DNA from: Pseudobacteriovorax antillogorgiicola
GTDB lineage: Bacteria > Bdellovibrionota_B > Oligoflexia > Oligoflexales > Oligoflexaceae
Assembly: GCF_900177345.1 (NCBI RefSeq)
Contig: NZ_FWZT01000023.1
Span: 62,001-126,000 of the forward strand
Length of the DNA: 64,000 bases
Reading direction: 5' to 3'
Translations under genes and position numbers: made by a program
Shown here: positions 54,288 through 62,629 of the stretch, in pieces
Position numbering within the stretch: position 1 is the first letter of the stretch
How the letters are laid out: the number at the start of each line of letters is the position of its first letter
Notes under the pieces: model-generated
The model's input: only the letters and a program-made list of their open reading frames with translations
Database searches by the model: none
Told to the model about the DNA's origin: nothing

Positions 54288-55170
54288 GGGTAAAGAACAA
54301 AAATCGGCAAGCCCTGAGGAAAAAAAGCAAAGTAAGATCGAGGACTACCTTACCGGCCCTCGTCGCAAACGGAAAAACTATGTAATCTTTGCTCTAGGTG
54401 ACAACTTCGATATGGACTTGGCTCAAGCTATGGAGCAGTTCGTTAAGAAAACCTATAGCACCTTATCCACTTCCATGCCCCAGAGCCCCCAAGAGCTATC
54501 TCGCCAATTCGGAAGGAATATCTCCCTGCTCGTGATTGATGATGAGTTCGATGACATCCATGTGGTTCTTGGGCTGGTGAAAGCTCTCAAAGAGAAGCGT
54601 CGCAACGAGTTGATCCCCGTTCTATTCCTAACTCGAAACGCTCCCGAGTTGGTCAACCTTTATCACAAAGAACTTCTACTTTACCATGAGACGGACGAAT
54701 ACATCGTCTACACCGGCATGGCCCGAACGCGAATTTTCAACCGTATCAAAACTGGTGTTGAGGATCAGAACCGCCGCCGTAGTCGCCGCTACAATGTGTT
54801 TATTCCAGTCTCTTTTTTCCTGCTTTCAAAAGATCTTATGATCGAAGGGCACATCATCGACCTCAGTCTCCATGGGGCCGTATTGGAGTCAGATGCTGAA
54901 ATCATTTTCCGAGTCGGTGATCAGGTGAAGCTATCCATTCCAGTCAGCGACCATCTGGACCACCACCACGGCGACTTTATAAAGGTATCAGCGAAGGTAA
55001 GACGGGTATTCATATCGGGCACAAAGGTCTCCGTATCCTTTGAATACGTGACTGATAACCAGAACCACCTGCTCACACAGTTTCTCACTAGTGTGGTGGG
55101 TCGGCAGCTCAATCGCCAAGCCCTGCGGGTACGCAGCGCTCTTGCCGCCCAACACAAGCACGAGACCTGA
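54274..55170 (+). CDS. PilZ-domain protein with degenerate receiver-like N-terminus
   Basis: The C-terminal PilZ domain (about 165-285) has both c-di-GMP motifs: the Arg-rich RRRSRR at 167-172 and Asp196-x-Ser198-x2-Gly201 (DLSLHG). The N-terminal part (35-160) looks like a response-regulator fold, with LLVIDDEFDD near a beta strand and PVLFLTRN later, but phospho-acceptor spacing is unclear, so it may be a pseudo-receiver. It is cytoplasmic. It overlaps the solute-binding gene by 14 bases and stands 77 bases before a histidine kinase gene, suggesting it links c-di-GMP to this envelope gene series. Confidence 0.85.
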   Translation: MDKNKGKEQKSASPEEKKQSKIEDYLTGPRRKRKNYVIFALGDNFDMDLAQAMEQFVKKTYSTLSTSMPQSPQELSRQFGRNISLLVIDDEFDDIHVVLGLVKALKEKRRNELIPVLFLTRNAPELVNLYHKELLLYHETDEYIVYTGMARTRIFNRIKTGVEDQNRRRSRRYNVFIPVSFFLLSKDLMIEGHIIDLSLHGAVLESDAEIIFRVGDQVKLSIPVSDHLDHHHGDFIKVSAKVRRVFISGTKVSVSFEYVTDNQNHLLTQFLTSVVGRQLNRQALRVRSALAAQHKHET

Positions 55171-55247
55171 GCTTGAACATTTTTGTCGTATCAGCTAAAA
55201 GGACGACAGCCTATCGGCTTCATTAACGCCATAGTGACGAGGTCCTT

Positions 55248-56249
55248 ATGCTGGGCGGATTTAAAAAGAATGCGATTTCCATACTCAAGCGCTTGACCCA
55301 TCCCATTGTGGTCTTTGTAGCTCTTCAGGTTGTCTGGATCTCCTTTGTAGTGCTTTGGGTTGTATGGTTCTTAAATCAAAAGGAAACACTGGCCCAGCTC
55401 TCAAAGCTCATGGGAACCACTCCAATTACCGGCACCACGGGCATCATGACTTTAGTCATCGGCTGTATTCTGCTAGGGATGATTTTAGTTGGGACAGTGG
55501 TCCTGTTCATTTTCACCCAGGTGCAGGGTAGTCTCTTGCGCCAGCAAAAGTCCTTCGTCTCCAGCGTCACCCATGAACTTCGCTCTCCACTTGCCAGCTT
55601 GCAACTAAGCTTTGAGACCCTACAACGCCCGAATCTTCCTGATAGAATCCAGACTAAGGTCATGGGAATGGTAGAGCGGGACCTAGAGCGCCTGACCCAG
55701 CTCGTGGACCGGATTCTATTATCAGCACGCCTTGACCGCGGCATATTAGACTACACAACCCAATTGGAGACGTTCCACCTTAAAGAAGCCATTCTCAAGT
55801 GCGTCGATCGAGCAGCCCATATGGATCGCCACCTCAAAAACCGGCTTACGATTATCTGCCCGGAACATATGAAAGTTCGAGGCATTCGTCTCGCTTTCAC
55901 CATGATATTTGGCAACTTGCTAGAAAATGCTGTGAAGTACTCTCCCAAAGATTCCTTGATTGAAGTTTGTGCTAAACGTCAGGATCGCGAGTTGTGGCTA
56001 TCTGTAAAAGACCAGGGCTTTGGCCTCAATAAACGCGATCAGAGGAAAGTTTTCCATATGTTCCACCGCACTCCAAGAGCTACAAAAAATGCTGTTCCCG
56101 GCACGGGCTTGGGGCTCTACATCGTGCGCTCTATGGTCCGTGGCCTGGGTGGTCGCATCTGGGTCGAAAGCGAAGGCGTCGGTAAAGGCTCAACATTTTA
56201 TGTCGCTTTTCCTGCAGATGTCGTGATCTCTCGGGACCAAAGCTATTAG
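55248..56249 (+). CDS. membrane sensor histidine kinase
   Basis: Two membrane segments (about 20-42 and 66-90) flank a short loop of about 20 residues, too small for a separate sensor domain, so sensing may be in the membrane or by a partner. The HisKA domain has the phosphorylated His109 (SVTHELRSPLASLQ). The HATPase domain has FGNLLENAVKYSP (N box), VKDQGFGL (G1) and GTGLGLYIVRSMV (G2). GAGG precedes the ATG. The response regulator gene follows 147 bases later. Confidence 0.93.
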   Translation: MLGGFKKNAISILKRLTHPIVVFVALQVVWISFVVLWVVWFLNQKETLAQLSKLMGTTPITGTTGIMTLVIGCILLGMILVGTVVLFIFTQVQGSLLRQQKSFVSSVTHELRSPLASLQLSFETLQRPNLPDRIQTKVMGMVERDLERLTQLVDRILLSARLDRGILDYTTQLETFHLKEAILKCVDRAAHMDRHLKNRLTIICPEHMKVRGIRLAFTMIFGNLLENAVKYSPKDSLIEVCAKRQDRELWLSVKDQGFGLNKRDQRKVFHMFHRTPRATKNAVPGTGLGLYIVRSMVRGLGGRIWVESEGVGKGSTFYVAFPADVVISRDQSY

Positions 56250-56396
56250 CACGCAATTTAATTGCAGACCGCATTAGTCAAAAATATCAGTCCCCCTGGT
56301 AAAACGCCGTAGAAAGGGATTTTCAACCGTGCTAATGAACCAGAACGCCCCGTTTATCGGTCAAAATGTTTAAAAGGGATCAAATAGGAGACAAAG

Positions 56397-57128
56397 ATGA
56401 CCGAAGCAAAGAAAAGAATACTGCTCGTTGAGGACGAGCCCAACCTAGCCTTCAATATTGAGTTCAATCTTCAATCAGAAGGCTATGAGGTGGTGTTAGC
56501 CAGCGACGGTAAGGAAGCCCTAGAATGCTTTCGTAACGAAGGCCCGTTTACCTTAATCATCTTGGACATCATGTTGCCAGAGATTAACGGCTTTGAAGTC
56601 GCCAGCATCATTCGCCAAGAGGATAAGGTCACACAGATTCTCATGCTCACCGCCCGAGCTGCAGAAAAGGATGTGATCCAAGGCCTAGAACGAGGCGCAG
56701 ATGACTACATGACAAAACCATTCAGTTTCAAGGAGCTGCTTCTGCGCATCCGCCGCATGGCAGATCGGAGCGATCTGTTCTCTCCAGGCCAGAAGCCAGC
56801 CAACTCAAAACTATCCTGGGGAGACATCACCTGGGATATGGATAGCCTGGAACTGAATAGTAGCCAAGGGCACCACGTACTGACTGTTTTGGAGGCTAAG
56901 GTTCTCAATGAGTTTGTCCTTAATCCTGAAACCATCCTCACGCGAAAACACCTTCTGAGCAAGGTGTGGGGTGTGAATGGCAATGTTGAGACCCGTACAG
57001 TGGACAACTTTGTCATGCGCCTACGTAAATACATCGAACGCAACCCTTCCAAGCCAGAGTATTTGAAAAGCGTGAGGGGTCGGGGTTATAAATTCTGTGG
57101 AGATGTGAACCCTGAAATTGGAGTCTGA
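56397..57128 (+). CDS. OmpR-family response regulator
   Basis: The receiver domain (about 5-120) has the acidic pair EDE at 12-14, phospho-acceptor Asp57 in LIILDIMLPEINGFE, and the Lys in MTKPF. The C-terminal winged-helix domain (about 145-240) ends in TVDNFVMRLRKYIE and VRGRGYKF, typical of OmpR/PhoB. The likely partner is the kinase immediately upstream. AGGAG stands before the ATG. dapF starts four bases after its stop codon. Confidence 0.95.
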   Translation: MTEAKKRILLVEDEPNLAFNIEFNLQSEGYEVVLASDGKEALECFRNEGPFTLIILDIMLPEINGFEVASIIRQEDKVTQILMLTARAAEKDVIQGLERGADDYMTKPFSFKELLLRIRRMADRSDLFSPGQKPANSKLSWGDITWDMDSLELNSSQGHHVLTVLEAKVLNEFVLNPETILTRKHLLSKVWGVNGNVETRTVDNFVMRLRKYIERNPSKPEYLKSVRGRGYKFCGDVNPEIGV

Positions 57129-57131
57129 TGG

Positions 57132-58082
57132 ATGTTTTTAAAATTTGAAAAATGGCATGGTGCGAAAAACGACTTTGTCCTTACATGGTTGCTAGGCGAT
57201 GATGAACTGATCTTCGACAGCCTTGTACGCCAGGCCCCCGAAATCTGTAGCCGCGATGGCTCGGGTGTTTCGGCAGATGGCATCCTTGTCCTTCATATTT
57301 CCGAAAGAGAACAAATATTCCCCGATCGTTTATCAATCATAAATAGTGATGGCTCCATTGCGGAAACCTGCGGCAACGGCATTCGCTGTGCCGCACTTAG
57401 CGTTCTCAAGCGACATCGCTACTATTCCCCGCGGGATATTCCTGAGGGGTTTGCTATGGACCTTCGCTCATCGAGCGTGAGCTGTCGCTTCCTAGGTCGC
57501 GGCAAACTAGAGACTCAGGATCACTGGCCTCTGGTCAGTGTTGATATGGGCCACCCTAAGCTGAACCAGGACTGCCAGCTCTACGAAGACGCCAAGCAAG
57601 AAGTGTCTCGTATCGCTGACGAACTCAAGCTTCCACAGCTCAAACGAGACTGGGGAATCATCGACATCTCCAATCAGCATCTGGTGTTCTTTCTCGACCA
57701 AGCAGACCGCGATTTGCTGCTGCGCGTTGGCCCAGCTTTTCAAAAATCTGCCTTTTGGGACGGCATCAATGTTCACCTCGCTGTAACTCAGGACGTTGAC
57801 AATAAGCTGAAAACTGAAGCTGGAAACAAGTTGGGCCAAGCAATTGATGATCTTTATCAGGTTTTCGTCTGGGAGCGTGGCGCAGGGGAAACCATGGCCT
57901 GTGGCAGCGGTGCCTGCGCGGTTGCTGCACTTGCCCTTGACTCAGGCCTTGTAGAGCGTAGCCAGTGGCTTGGGGTCGCTATGCCTGGTGGCTTGCTTTA
58001 TTGCAAGCAAGAGTCTGCAGATGATCAAGTAAATCTTGCAGGGCCAGCCCAGTTTGTATTTGAAGGAACCATCGAGATTTAG
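57132..58082 (+). CDS. dapF: diaminopimelate epimerase
   Basis: Makes meso-diaminopimelate for peptidoglycan and lysine. The two catalytic cysteines are in ETCGNGIRCAA and MACGSGACAVAA. The N-terminus FEKWHGAKNDFVL is typical. It has 316 residues, somewhat longer than usual, mostly from inserts before and after the central part. It is directly behind the response regulator. Confidence 0.94.
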   Translation: MFLKFEKWHGAKNDFVLTWLLGDDELIFDSLVRQAPEICSRDGSGVSADGILVLHISEREQIFPDRLSIINSDGSIAETCGNGIRCAALSVLKRHRYYSPRDIPEGFAMDLRSSSVSCRFLGRGKLETQDHWPLVSVDMGHPKLNQDCQLYEDAKQEVSRIADELKLPQLKRDWGIIDISNQHLVFFLDQADRDLLLRVGPAFQKSAFWDGINVHLAVTQDVDNKLKTEAGNKLGQAIDDLYQVFVWERGAGETMACGSGACAVAALALDSGLVERSQWLGVAMPGGLLYCKQESADDQVNLAGPAQFVFEGTIEI

Positions 58083-58139
58083 TCCGACCCTCGCAAAGTC
58101 TCTGGTGGCGCTGACTTAGGGGAGGGAAAATTCACCCTC

Positions 58140-58158
58140 TTTGTTACGCTGTAACAAA
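58140..58158. promoter_or_regulatory. perfect 8-bp palindrome (TTTGTTAC gct GTAACAAA)
   Basis: Two 8-bp arms separated by three bases lie between dapF and the acyltransferase gene. The symmetry and AT content suit an operator. A GC-rich stem just before it (58122-58126 with 58135-58139) could end dapF transcripts, so the region may combine both. Confidence 0.4.
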
Positions 58159-58273
58159 TTGGTATGCTTTTTCTATACCTTTAACTCTGACTCCAGCCAG
58201 CTGCAACTTGCATTCCCTACATAACGGGAGTAAAGAGAGGGAGTAAGGCATTAAAAAAGGTCCGACACGAACG

Positions 58274-59011
58274 ATGCAAGAAGAGCTTCAACTCAAGCTA
58301 TTGCCCATCACACTAGGTTTGCGTTTATATCATCGCCATGAGGTTCATGGCCTTGAAAATATCCCAGCAAGCGGTCCGGTGATTATTGCCTGTAACCATA
58401 GCCTAGCGACCTATGACATATCTCTACTGATGAGCGCTGTTTATCAGAAGCTGCACCGCTTCCCTCGGGCACTGATCGATCGTGCATTCTACCGCATCCC
58501 TGGTTTAGGGGAACTGATGGAAAAACTGGGCTGCATCGTTGGCAGCCAGGAAAATGCTCAGTCTTTGCTATCTAATGGAGAAATACTCTACCTGGCTCCT
58601 GGGGGCATGCAGGAGTCCCTGAGACCATCCACTGATCGCTACCGAGTCCTATGGACCAAGCGTAAAGGCTTTGCAAAACTAGCCATCGACTCCGGCGCTC
58701 CTGTAATTCTTGCGGCTTGCCCTAAGGCCGATGATATTTTCACGGTTTATGAGAACGGGGTTACAGACTGGATCTATAGAAACTTTAAAATGCCATTTTT
58801 CTTAGCCCGAGGGCTTGGCCCCACTGTGATGCCAAAGCCTGTAAAGCTGGATCACTATCTCAGCCGCGCCTTTTACCCCCCAAAGAAAAACCATGACCCC
58901 GTTGCTTACAAGCGCCAGGTATACAACTTTCATCGCAAGCTGGTGCAAGAAATGAATCGTATGATCGACGAAGGTGTGATTCCTAGTGATCAGCTACCTC
59001 CTTACGAATAA
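58274..59011 (+). CDS. 1-acyl-glycerol-3-phosphate acyltransferase-like (PlsC/DAGAT superfamily)
   Basis: Lipid acyltransferase fold with the catalytic His-x4-Asp in NHSLATYD (about 47-54) and the conserved LAPGGMQESLRPS region about 65 residues later. No membrane-spanning helix is obvious, so it may bind the membrane peripherally. The DAGAT-like GGMQE suggests an acceptor other than lysophosphatidic acid is possible. The Shine-Dalgarno is weak. Confidence 0.8.
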   Translation: MQEELQLKLLPITLGLRLYHRHEVHGLENIPASGPVIIACNHSLATYDISLLMSAVYQKLHRFPRALIDRAFYRIPGLGELMEKLGCIVGSQENAQSLLSNGEILYLAPGGMQESLRPSTDRYRVLWTKRKGFAKLAIDSGAPVILAACPKADDIFTVYENGVTDWIYRNFKMPFFLARGLGPTVMPKPVKLDHYLSRAFYPPKKNHDPVAYKRQVYNFHRKLVQEMNRMIDEGVIPSDQLPPYE

Positions 59012-59085
59012 CGGGAGCCGGCCTCCTGCTTGATTCAGGCTTGAGATTCACGCATAGTGCTGAAAAACCACTCTGCGAGGAATTG

Positions 59086-59694
59086 ATGAAGAAGCTTACC
59101 ATTGCGGCCACTGCCCTTATATTCTCCCTTATTATTGGGTTTACCTATCGTATCGAAATATTGAATATGCCAATGCACCTCTTGATCCGAGATGATCAGC
59201 CCAAAAAAGGAGCAGACTATATTCTAATCATGATGGGTGGGGTGTCCGACCGCACAGAGCACGCTGCCAAGCTCTTGCAAGAAGGCTATGCTAAAAAAAT
59301 CATCTTTGCCGAAGCTGAGCAAACAAAGGCTATGAAGATGGGCTTCCGTATGCCTGATGGTCAGGCAACCCTCTCCATTCTCAAGCTCCTAGAGGTGCCA
59401 GATGACAAGATCGAGTTTTTGGCAGACTCTGCCAACACTTCAAGCCAAGAAGAAGTCCAGCTCATTTTAGAGCACATCCAAACCATCAATCCAGAGGCCG
59501 AGAGGCTGATCCTTGTGACTAGCTGGTTTCACTCAAGCAGGGCAACTTGGATCATCGAGCGACAAAATACCACACCCATCAAGATCGAGTCCCTACCTAC
59601 TCCCCCCCCTGCCACCTGGTGGGGGAAGGAGAGCGATTTTTTGCATGTCTTCACTGAATATCTCAAGTGGACCTACTATTTGCTTGTGTATTGA
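59086..59694 (+). CDS. YdcF-like (DUF218) membrane-anchored protein
   Basis: One N-terminal membrane segment (about 5-22) is followed by a DUF218 domain: DYILIMMGGVSDRTEHAAKLLQEGYAKKIIF and later FLADSANTSSQEEV and VTSWFHSSRA. DUF218 proteins include SanA and YdcF and are linked to envelope barrier function, mechanism unclear. The start is the ATG at 59086 after GAGGA; the frame extends upstream through a TTG. Confidence 0.87.
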   Translation: MKKLTIAATALIFSLIIGFTYRIEILNMPMHLLIRDDQPKKGADYILIMMGGVSDRTEHAAKLLQEGYAKKIIFAEAEQTKAMKMGFRMPDGQATLSILKLLEVPDDKIEFLADSANTSSQEEVQLILEHIQTINPEAERLILVTSWFHSSRATWIIERQNTTPIKIESLPTPPPATWWGKESDFLHVFTEYLKWTYYLLVY

Positions 59695-59761
59695 GCTGAG
59701 GTTTTGTGATTTTCTAACAACGAAATGGAGACTTCCCGATTTTTTCGCAATACGCGACTAA

Positions 59762-59790
59762 TTGACACTGTGGTGTAGGGGTGGAATATT
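59762..59790 (+). promoter_or_regulatory. candidate promoter before the methyltransferase gene
   Basis: A perfect TTGACA (59762-59767) has AATATT at 17 bases (59785-59790). About 155 bases of T-rich DNA follow before the methyltransferase gene. Confidence 0.45.
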
Positions 59791-59944
59791 TATGCGTTGA
59801 GGTAGAGAGTTGGTTAAGTAATTTATTTTTGTTGGTTTTCTTCTACTTGAGCTTCCTTGCTGTAAATTGTTCTTGAAGCCTGGGAAGGGGTCATCTAAGA
59901 CTTGAGTTGTTACATTAAACGTATCACCTGATGAGGTTAGACTC

Positions 59945-60688
59945 TTGCTTCAACACTCTGAATTCAACGGGCTGAAGGAAAAAGCAGCACCAGGAACCCA
60001 TCAGGCAGCATGGCAGCTTGTCAAAAGGCACGGCTTTTCCGCAGACACCTCCTGCCTAGACCTAGCAGCTGGAAATGGTGCATTTACGGCTCGATTCGTC
60101 GATTCTGGTTTCACTGATTTAAGTGTGAGCGAACTACATAGCAAAGACTTTAAACTTCCAGTCAGGAGTTTTTTTGATTGGGATCTTAATCAAAGCTTTT
60201 CCAGCCTCGTTGAAAAGAGATATGGCCTCGTAACTGCTATTGAGATCATCGAGCATCTGGATAGCCCACTCCACTTTCTAAGGGAGATCCATAACCTTCT
60301 CGACAAAGAAGGACACCTATTGCTCACAACTCCCAACGTTCAAAATGTCATGTCACGCCTTAAGTTCCTCCTTAAGGGAGAGCTAAAGTCTTTTAGCTAT
60401 AGCGATTTTATCGATCAGCGTCATATTCACGGAATTACTGACCATCAAATAAAGATCTTTTTTGAAATTGTTGGTTTTGAAGTTGTCCATCAAACTTCTG
60501 CGGGAAGCTTCTATAGTAGCCTTAAGAAAAAATTTCTCGCTCCGGTCCAGTTTTTGATGAGCAAAGTGCTGAAGGGCTATCTTGCTCCGGGGGATGTTAA
60601 CATTTACCTTGTCAGAAAGACTAGTGCACGCTCGCAGTTAAGCAATAGCCTTGACCACTACATGCATGTTGCCAACGAGATCTCATAG
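59945..60688 (+). CDS. SAM-dependent methyltransferase, class I
   Basis: Motif I is LDLAAGNGAFTARF, followed by LVTAIEIIEHLDSPLHFLREIH (motif II region) and LLLTTPNVQNVMSRLKFLL, a layout of UbiG/type-11 methyltransferases often seen near glycan genes. The start is TTG with GAGG upstream. The last base of its stop is the first base of the next gene. The acceptor is unknown; the adjoining glycosyltransferase suggests a glycan. Confidence 0.88.
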   Translation: MLQHSEFNGLKEKAAPGTHQAAWQLVKRHGFSADTSCLDLAAGNGAFTARFVDSGFTDLSVSELHSKDFKLPVRSFFDWDLNQSFSSLVEKRYGLVTAIEIIEHLDSPLHFLREIHNLLDKEGHLLLTTPNVQNVMSRLKFLLKGELKSFSYSDFIDQRHIHGITDHQIKIFFEIVGFEVVHQTSAGSFYSSLKKKFLAPVQFLMSKVLKGYLAPGDVNIYLVRKTSARSQLSNSLDHYMHVANEIS

Positions 60689-61827
60689 TGAAAATCCTCT
60701 ATCTCCTACCCTTCTTTGACGAAGATCGAAATAGTTTTTCTAAGCTGCTAGCTCCCATTCTCGACGAACTCATCGCGCAGAAGATTCCTTTTGAAATCTG
60801 GTCAAGTAACAGCTCTTATGAGGGCAGCTACCGTGACTACCATCATAAGATGTTTGCCATAAACTTTAAGTATGAATTTTTGACTTTTCTTCCCACTCTT
60901 TTTCTCACCAGTATTAAGGTATGGCGCTGGAAGAGGCGAAACCCTGACGGTTTAGTACATAATGTGGGTGGGGGCAATAGTTTGGTAAGTGACGTTATTA
61001 CTTCCCATGCTTGTCACGCGCAATACCTAAAGCAGAAGATTGTCTATGGAGAACTCGGACGAGCTATTCTTAACCCCATACATGCAATGGTAATATGTAC
61101 CGAATACTTTAACTTTAGACAGAAACTTAAAACGATATCCGTAAGCAATTACAATACGCACGGAATCAAAACTTACCACCCAAAAGCAGATGTGATCACC
61201 ATCGAAAACGCATCTCCGGCAGCTCGCCGATCTTGGCGCAAAGAAAGACTCAAAAACTCAGTGTTTAAGATCATCTTTATTAGCAATAACCATCGGCGAA
61301 AAGGGCTTGAGCCTCTTCTCGATGCCATGGTAATGGCGAAAAAGCGAAATCTATCGTGGCAACTTTCTATCATCGGACAAGACCCTCAGCAAGACTATTG
61401 GTCACGGAAAGTTTCTGAGCTGAATATAGATGATAAAGTCACTTTTGAAGGGCATCAAGCCGATGTCATTGACGCGATGATCAAACATGACATTCTTTGC
61501 TTCCCGAGCCGCTATGAATCTTTTGGAATGATTTTCACCGAAGCAGCATCTATCGGACTGCCAGTTTTCGGAACTGACGTTGGCATACTATCGAAGCTAT
61601 ATCCAAGCTGGCCCCACCTACCTACTCTATGTAAGCATCCGGCCAGTGGCGAGGATATTTTCCAAGGCTTGGAGACGTTCTCGAATAATGATGAATTGCT
61701 TGAGTCTCTTGGCTCAGAACTGCAACAAGGGGCTAGCTTATTTAGCCTGGAGTCTATGGTGGAGCAACACCTACAAGTTTATCAAGGTGAACGTCAGCGG
61801 ATTAAAGCGAGTCCCATCACTGCTTAA
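60688..61827 (+). CDS. glycosyltransferase family 4 protein
   Basis: GT-B fold enzyme with the C-terminal signature FPSRYESFGMIFTEAASIGLPVFGTD and the strand IIFISNNHRRKGLEPLLDAM, typical of GT4. The N-terminal part has a Rossmann-like start, ILYLLPFFDED. Its start is GTG, one base inside the preceding stop. With the methyltransferase it forms a two-gene unit for surface glycan synthesis; the sugar is not predictable. Confidence 0.9.
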   Translation: MKILYLLPFFDEDRNSFSKLLAPILDELIAQKIPFEIWSSNSSYEGSYRDYHHKMFAINFKYEFLTFLPTLFLTSIKVWRWKRRNPDGLVHNVGGGNSLVSDVITSHACHAQYLKQKIVYGELGRAILNPIHAMVICTEYFNFRQKLKTISVSNYNTHGIKTYHPKADVITIENASPAARRSWRKERLKNSVFKIIFISNNHRRKGLEPLLDAMVMAKKRNLSWQLSIIGQDPQQDYWSRKVSELNIDDKVTFEGHQADVIDAMIKHDILCFPSRYESFGMIFTEAASIGLPVFGTDVGILSKLYPSWPHLPTLCKHPASGEDIFQGLETFSNNDELLESLGSELQQGASLFSLESMVEQHLQVYQGERQRIKASPITA

Positions 61828-61888
61828 TCGCTATAGGACTCACTGGAAACTAGCCTTTAGAAGGCCTCAATAATATGCCACTCTCGAA

Positions 61889-62350
61889 TTATCTAGCCGA
61901 GCAACAGTACAGAGCCTGCGCATAAGTTGCTGCTGAGCCCCAAGTCTTATGACGAAACCCCGCCATGTACTCTCCAGCCGCACAAACACCAGATACCATT
62001 TGCCCCGTGCCACCGTTGTGACCTGATGTCCCGTAAGTTCTCCACGTGCAGCGTGATTGGTTGATATTAGCATTGTCTCCCTTAAGCCCTTGAGCGCCAG
62101 TTGCTCCGCGATCACCTTTATCACCTTTATCACCTTTATCACCTTTATCACCTTTATCGCCTTTATCGCCTTTCAAGCCACTAGGACTTCCAATCCATTC
62201 GCCATCTGTCCCGATGACTTCCGATAACTTCTTTCTTAGTTTTTCAATGGTTGCTTGCTGGACGGCGATCACCTTCTCAAGCTCAGCAGTATCGGCGCTT
62301 GCATAACTATCTGTAATCATTAGACAAATTATTATAAGAATACGATTCAT
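61889..62350 (-). CDS. exported collagen-like repeat protein
   Basis: The start is the ATG at 62350 after GGAG, giving 153 residues. A signal peptide ends at about residue 20. A coiled-coil stretch (about 21-46, ELEKVIAVQQATIEKL) precedes about 12 Gly-x-y triplets, mostly Gly-Asp-Lys, as in bacterial collagen-like proteins, where a coiled coil nucleates the triple helix. The C-terminal 50 residues have five or so cysteines and end in YCCSAR. The repeated DNA makes copy-number variation likely. The protein is probably secreted or on the surface. Confidence 0.85.
   Translation of the reverse strand: MNRILIIICLMITDSYASADTAELEKVIAVQQATIEKLRKKLSEVIGTDGEWIGSPSGLKGDKGDKGDKGDKGDKGDKGDRGATGAQGLKGDNANINQSRCTWRTYGTSGHNGGTGQMVSGVCAAGEYMAGFRHKTWGSAATYAQALYCCSAR
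62112..62174. repeat. 9-bp tandem repeat, about seven copies
   Basis: Five exact copies of tcaccttta and two variants (with tcg in place of tca, the last also ending in c) stand end to end and encode Gly-Asp-Lys on the minus strand. The unit keeps frame when copies change. Confidence 0.93.
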
Positions 62351-62479
62351 ATGGCTTCTCCATCGTAAGTTTTTAAATCTGCTCTGTCTTAGACCAAGCA
62401 CAGTAGGTTCTATTCCGACACCTGATACGATTTTTTGAGACTAACTTCAAGCTATTTTGACCCACCTAAATAGATCGAC

Positions 62480-62513
62480 GATCTTATAAAAGATGAGTCT
62501 TGTAAGATCTTAT
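62480..62513. repeat. GATCTTAT repeats in the intergenic region
   Basis: GATCTTA (62480-62486) and TAAGATC (62503-62509) form an inverted repeat, and GATCTTAT recurs as a direct copy at 62506-62513. The stretch is AT-rich and lies between two divergently read genes, so a regulatory site is possible. Confidence 0.4.
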
Positions 62514-62629
62514 TCTAACGCTTTAATATAGAATGTTTTATTGGATAATAAATTTTATATTGGCAAAAACTCACAACCATGATATGCCATTAGTGCGTAA
62601 CAAAGGTCGATTCTTGAAGGAGTTTTCGA

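Noticed and set aside
61867-62151. 94-residue open frame rich in VIKVIK repeats
   Set aside because: It is another frame of the 9-bp repeat in the collagen-like gene, with no good start.
62112-62174. CRISPR-like repeat array
   Set aside because: The units are 9 bp without spacers and lie in frame inside a coding region.
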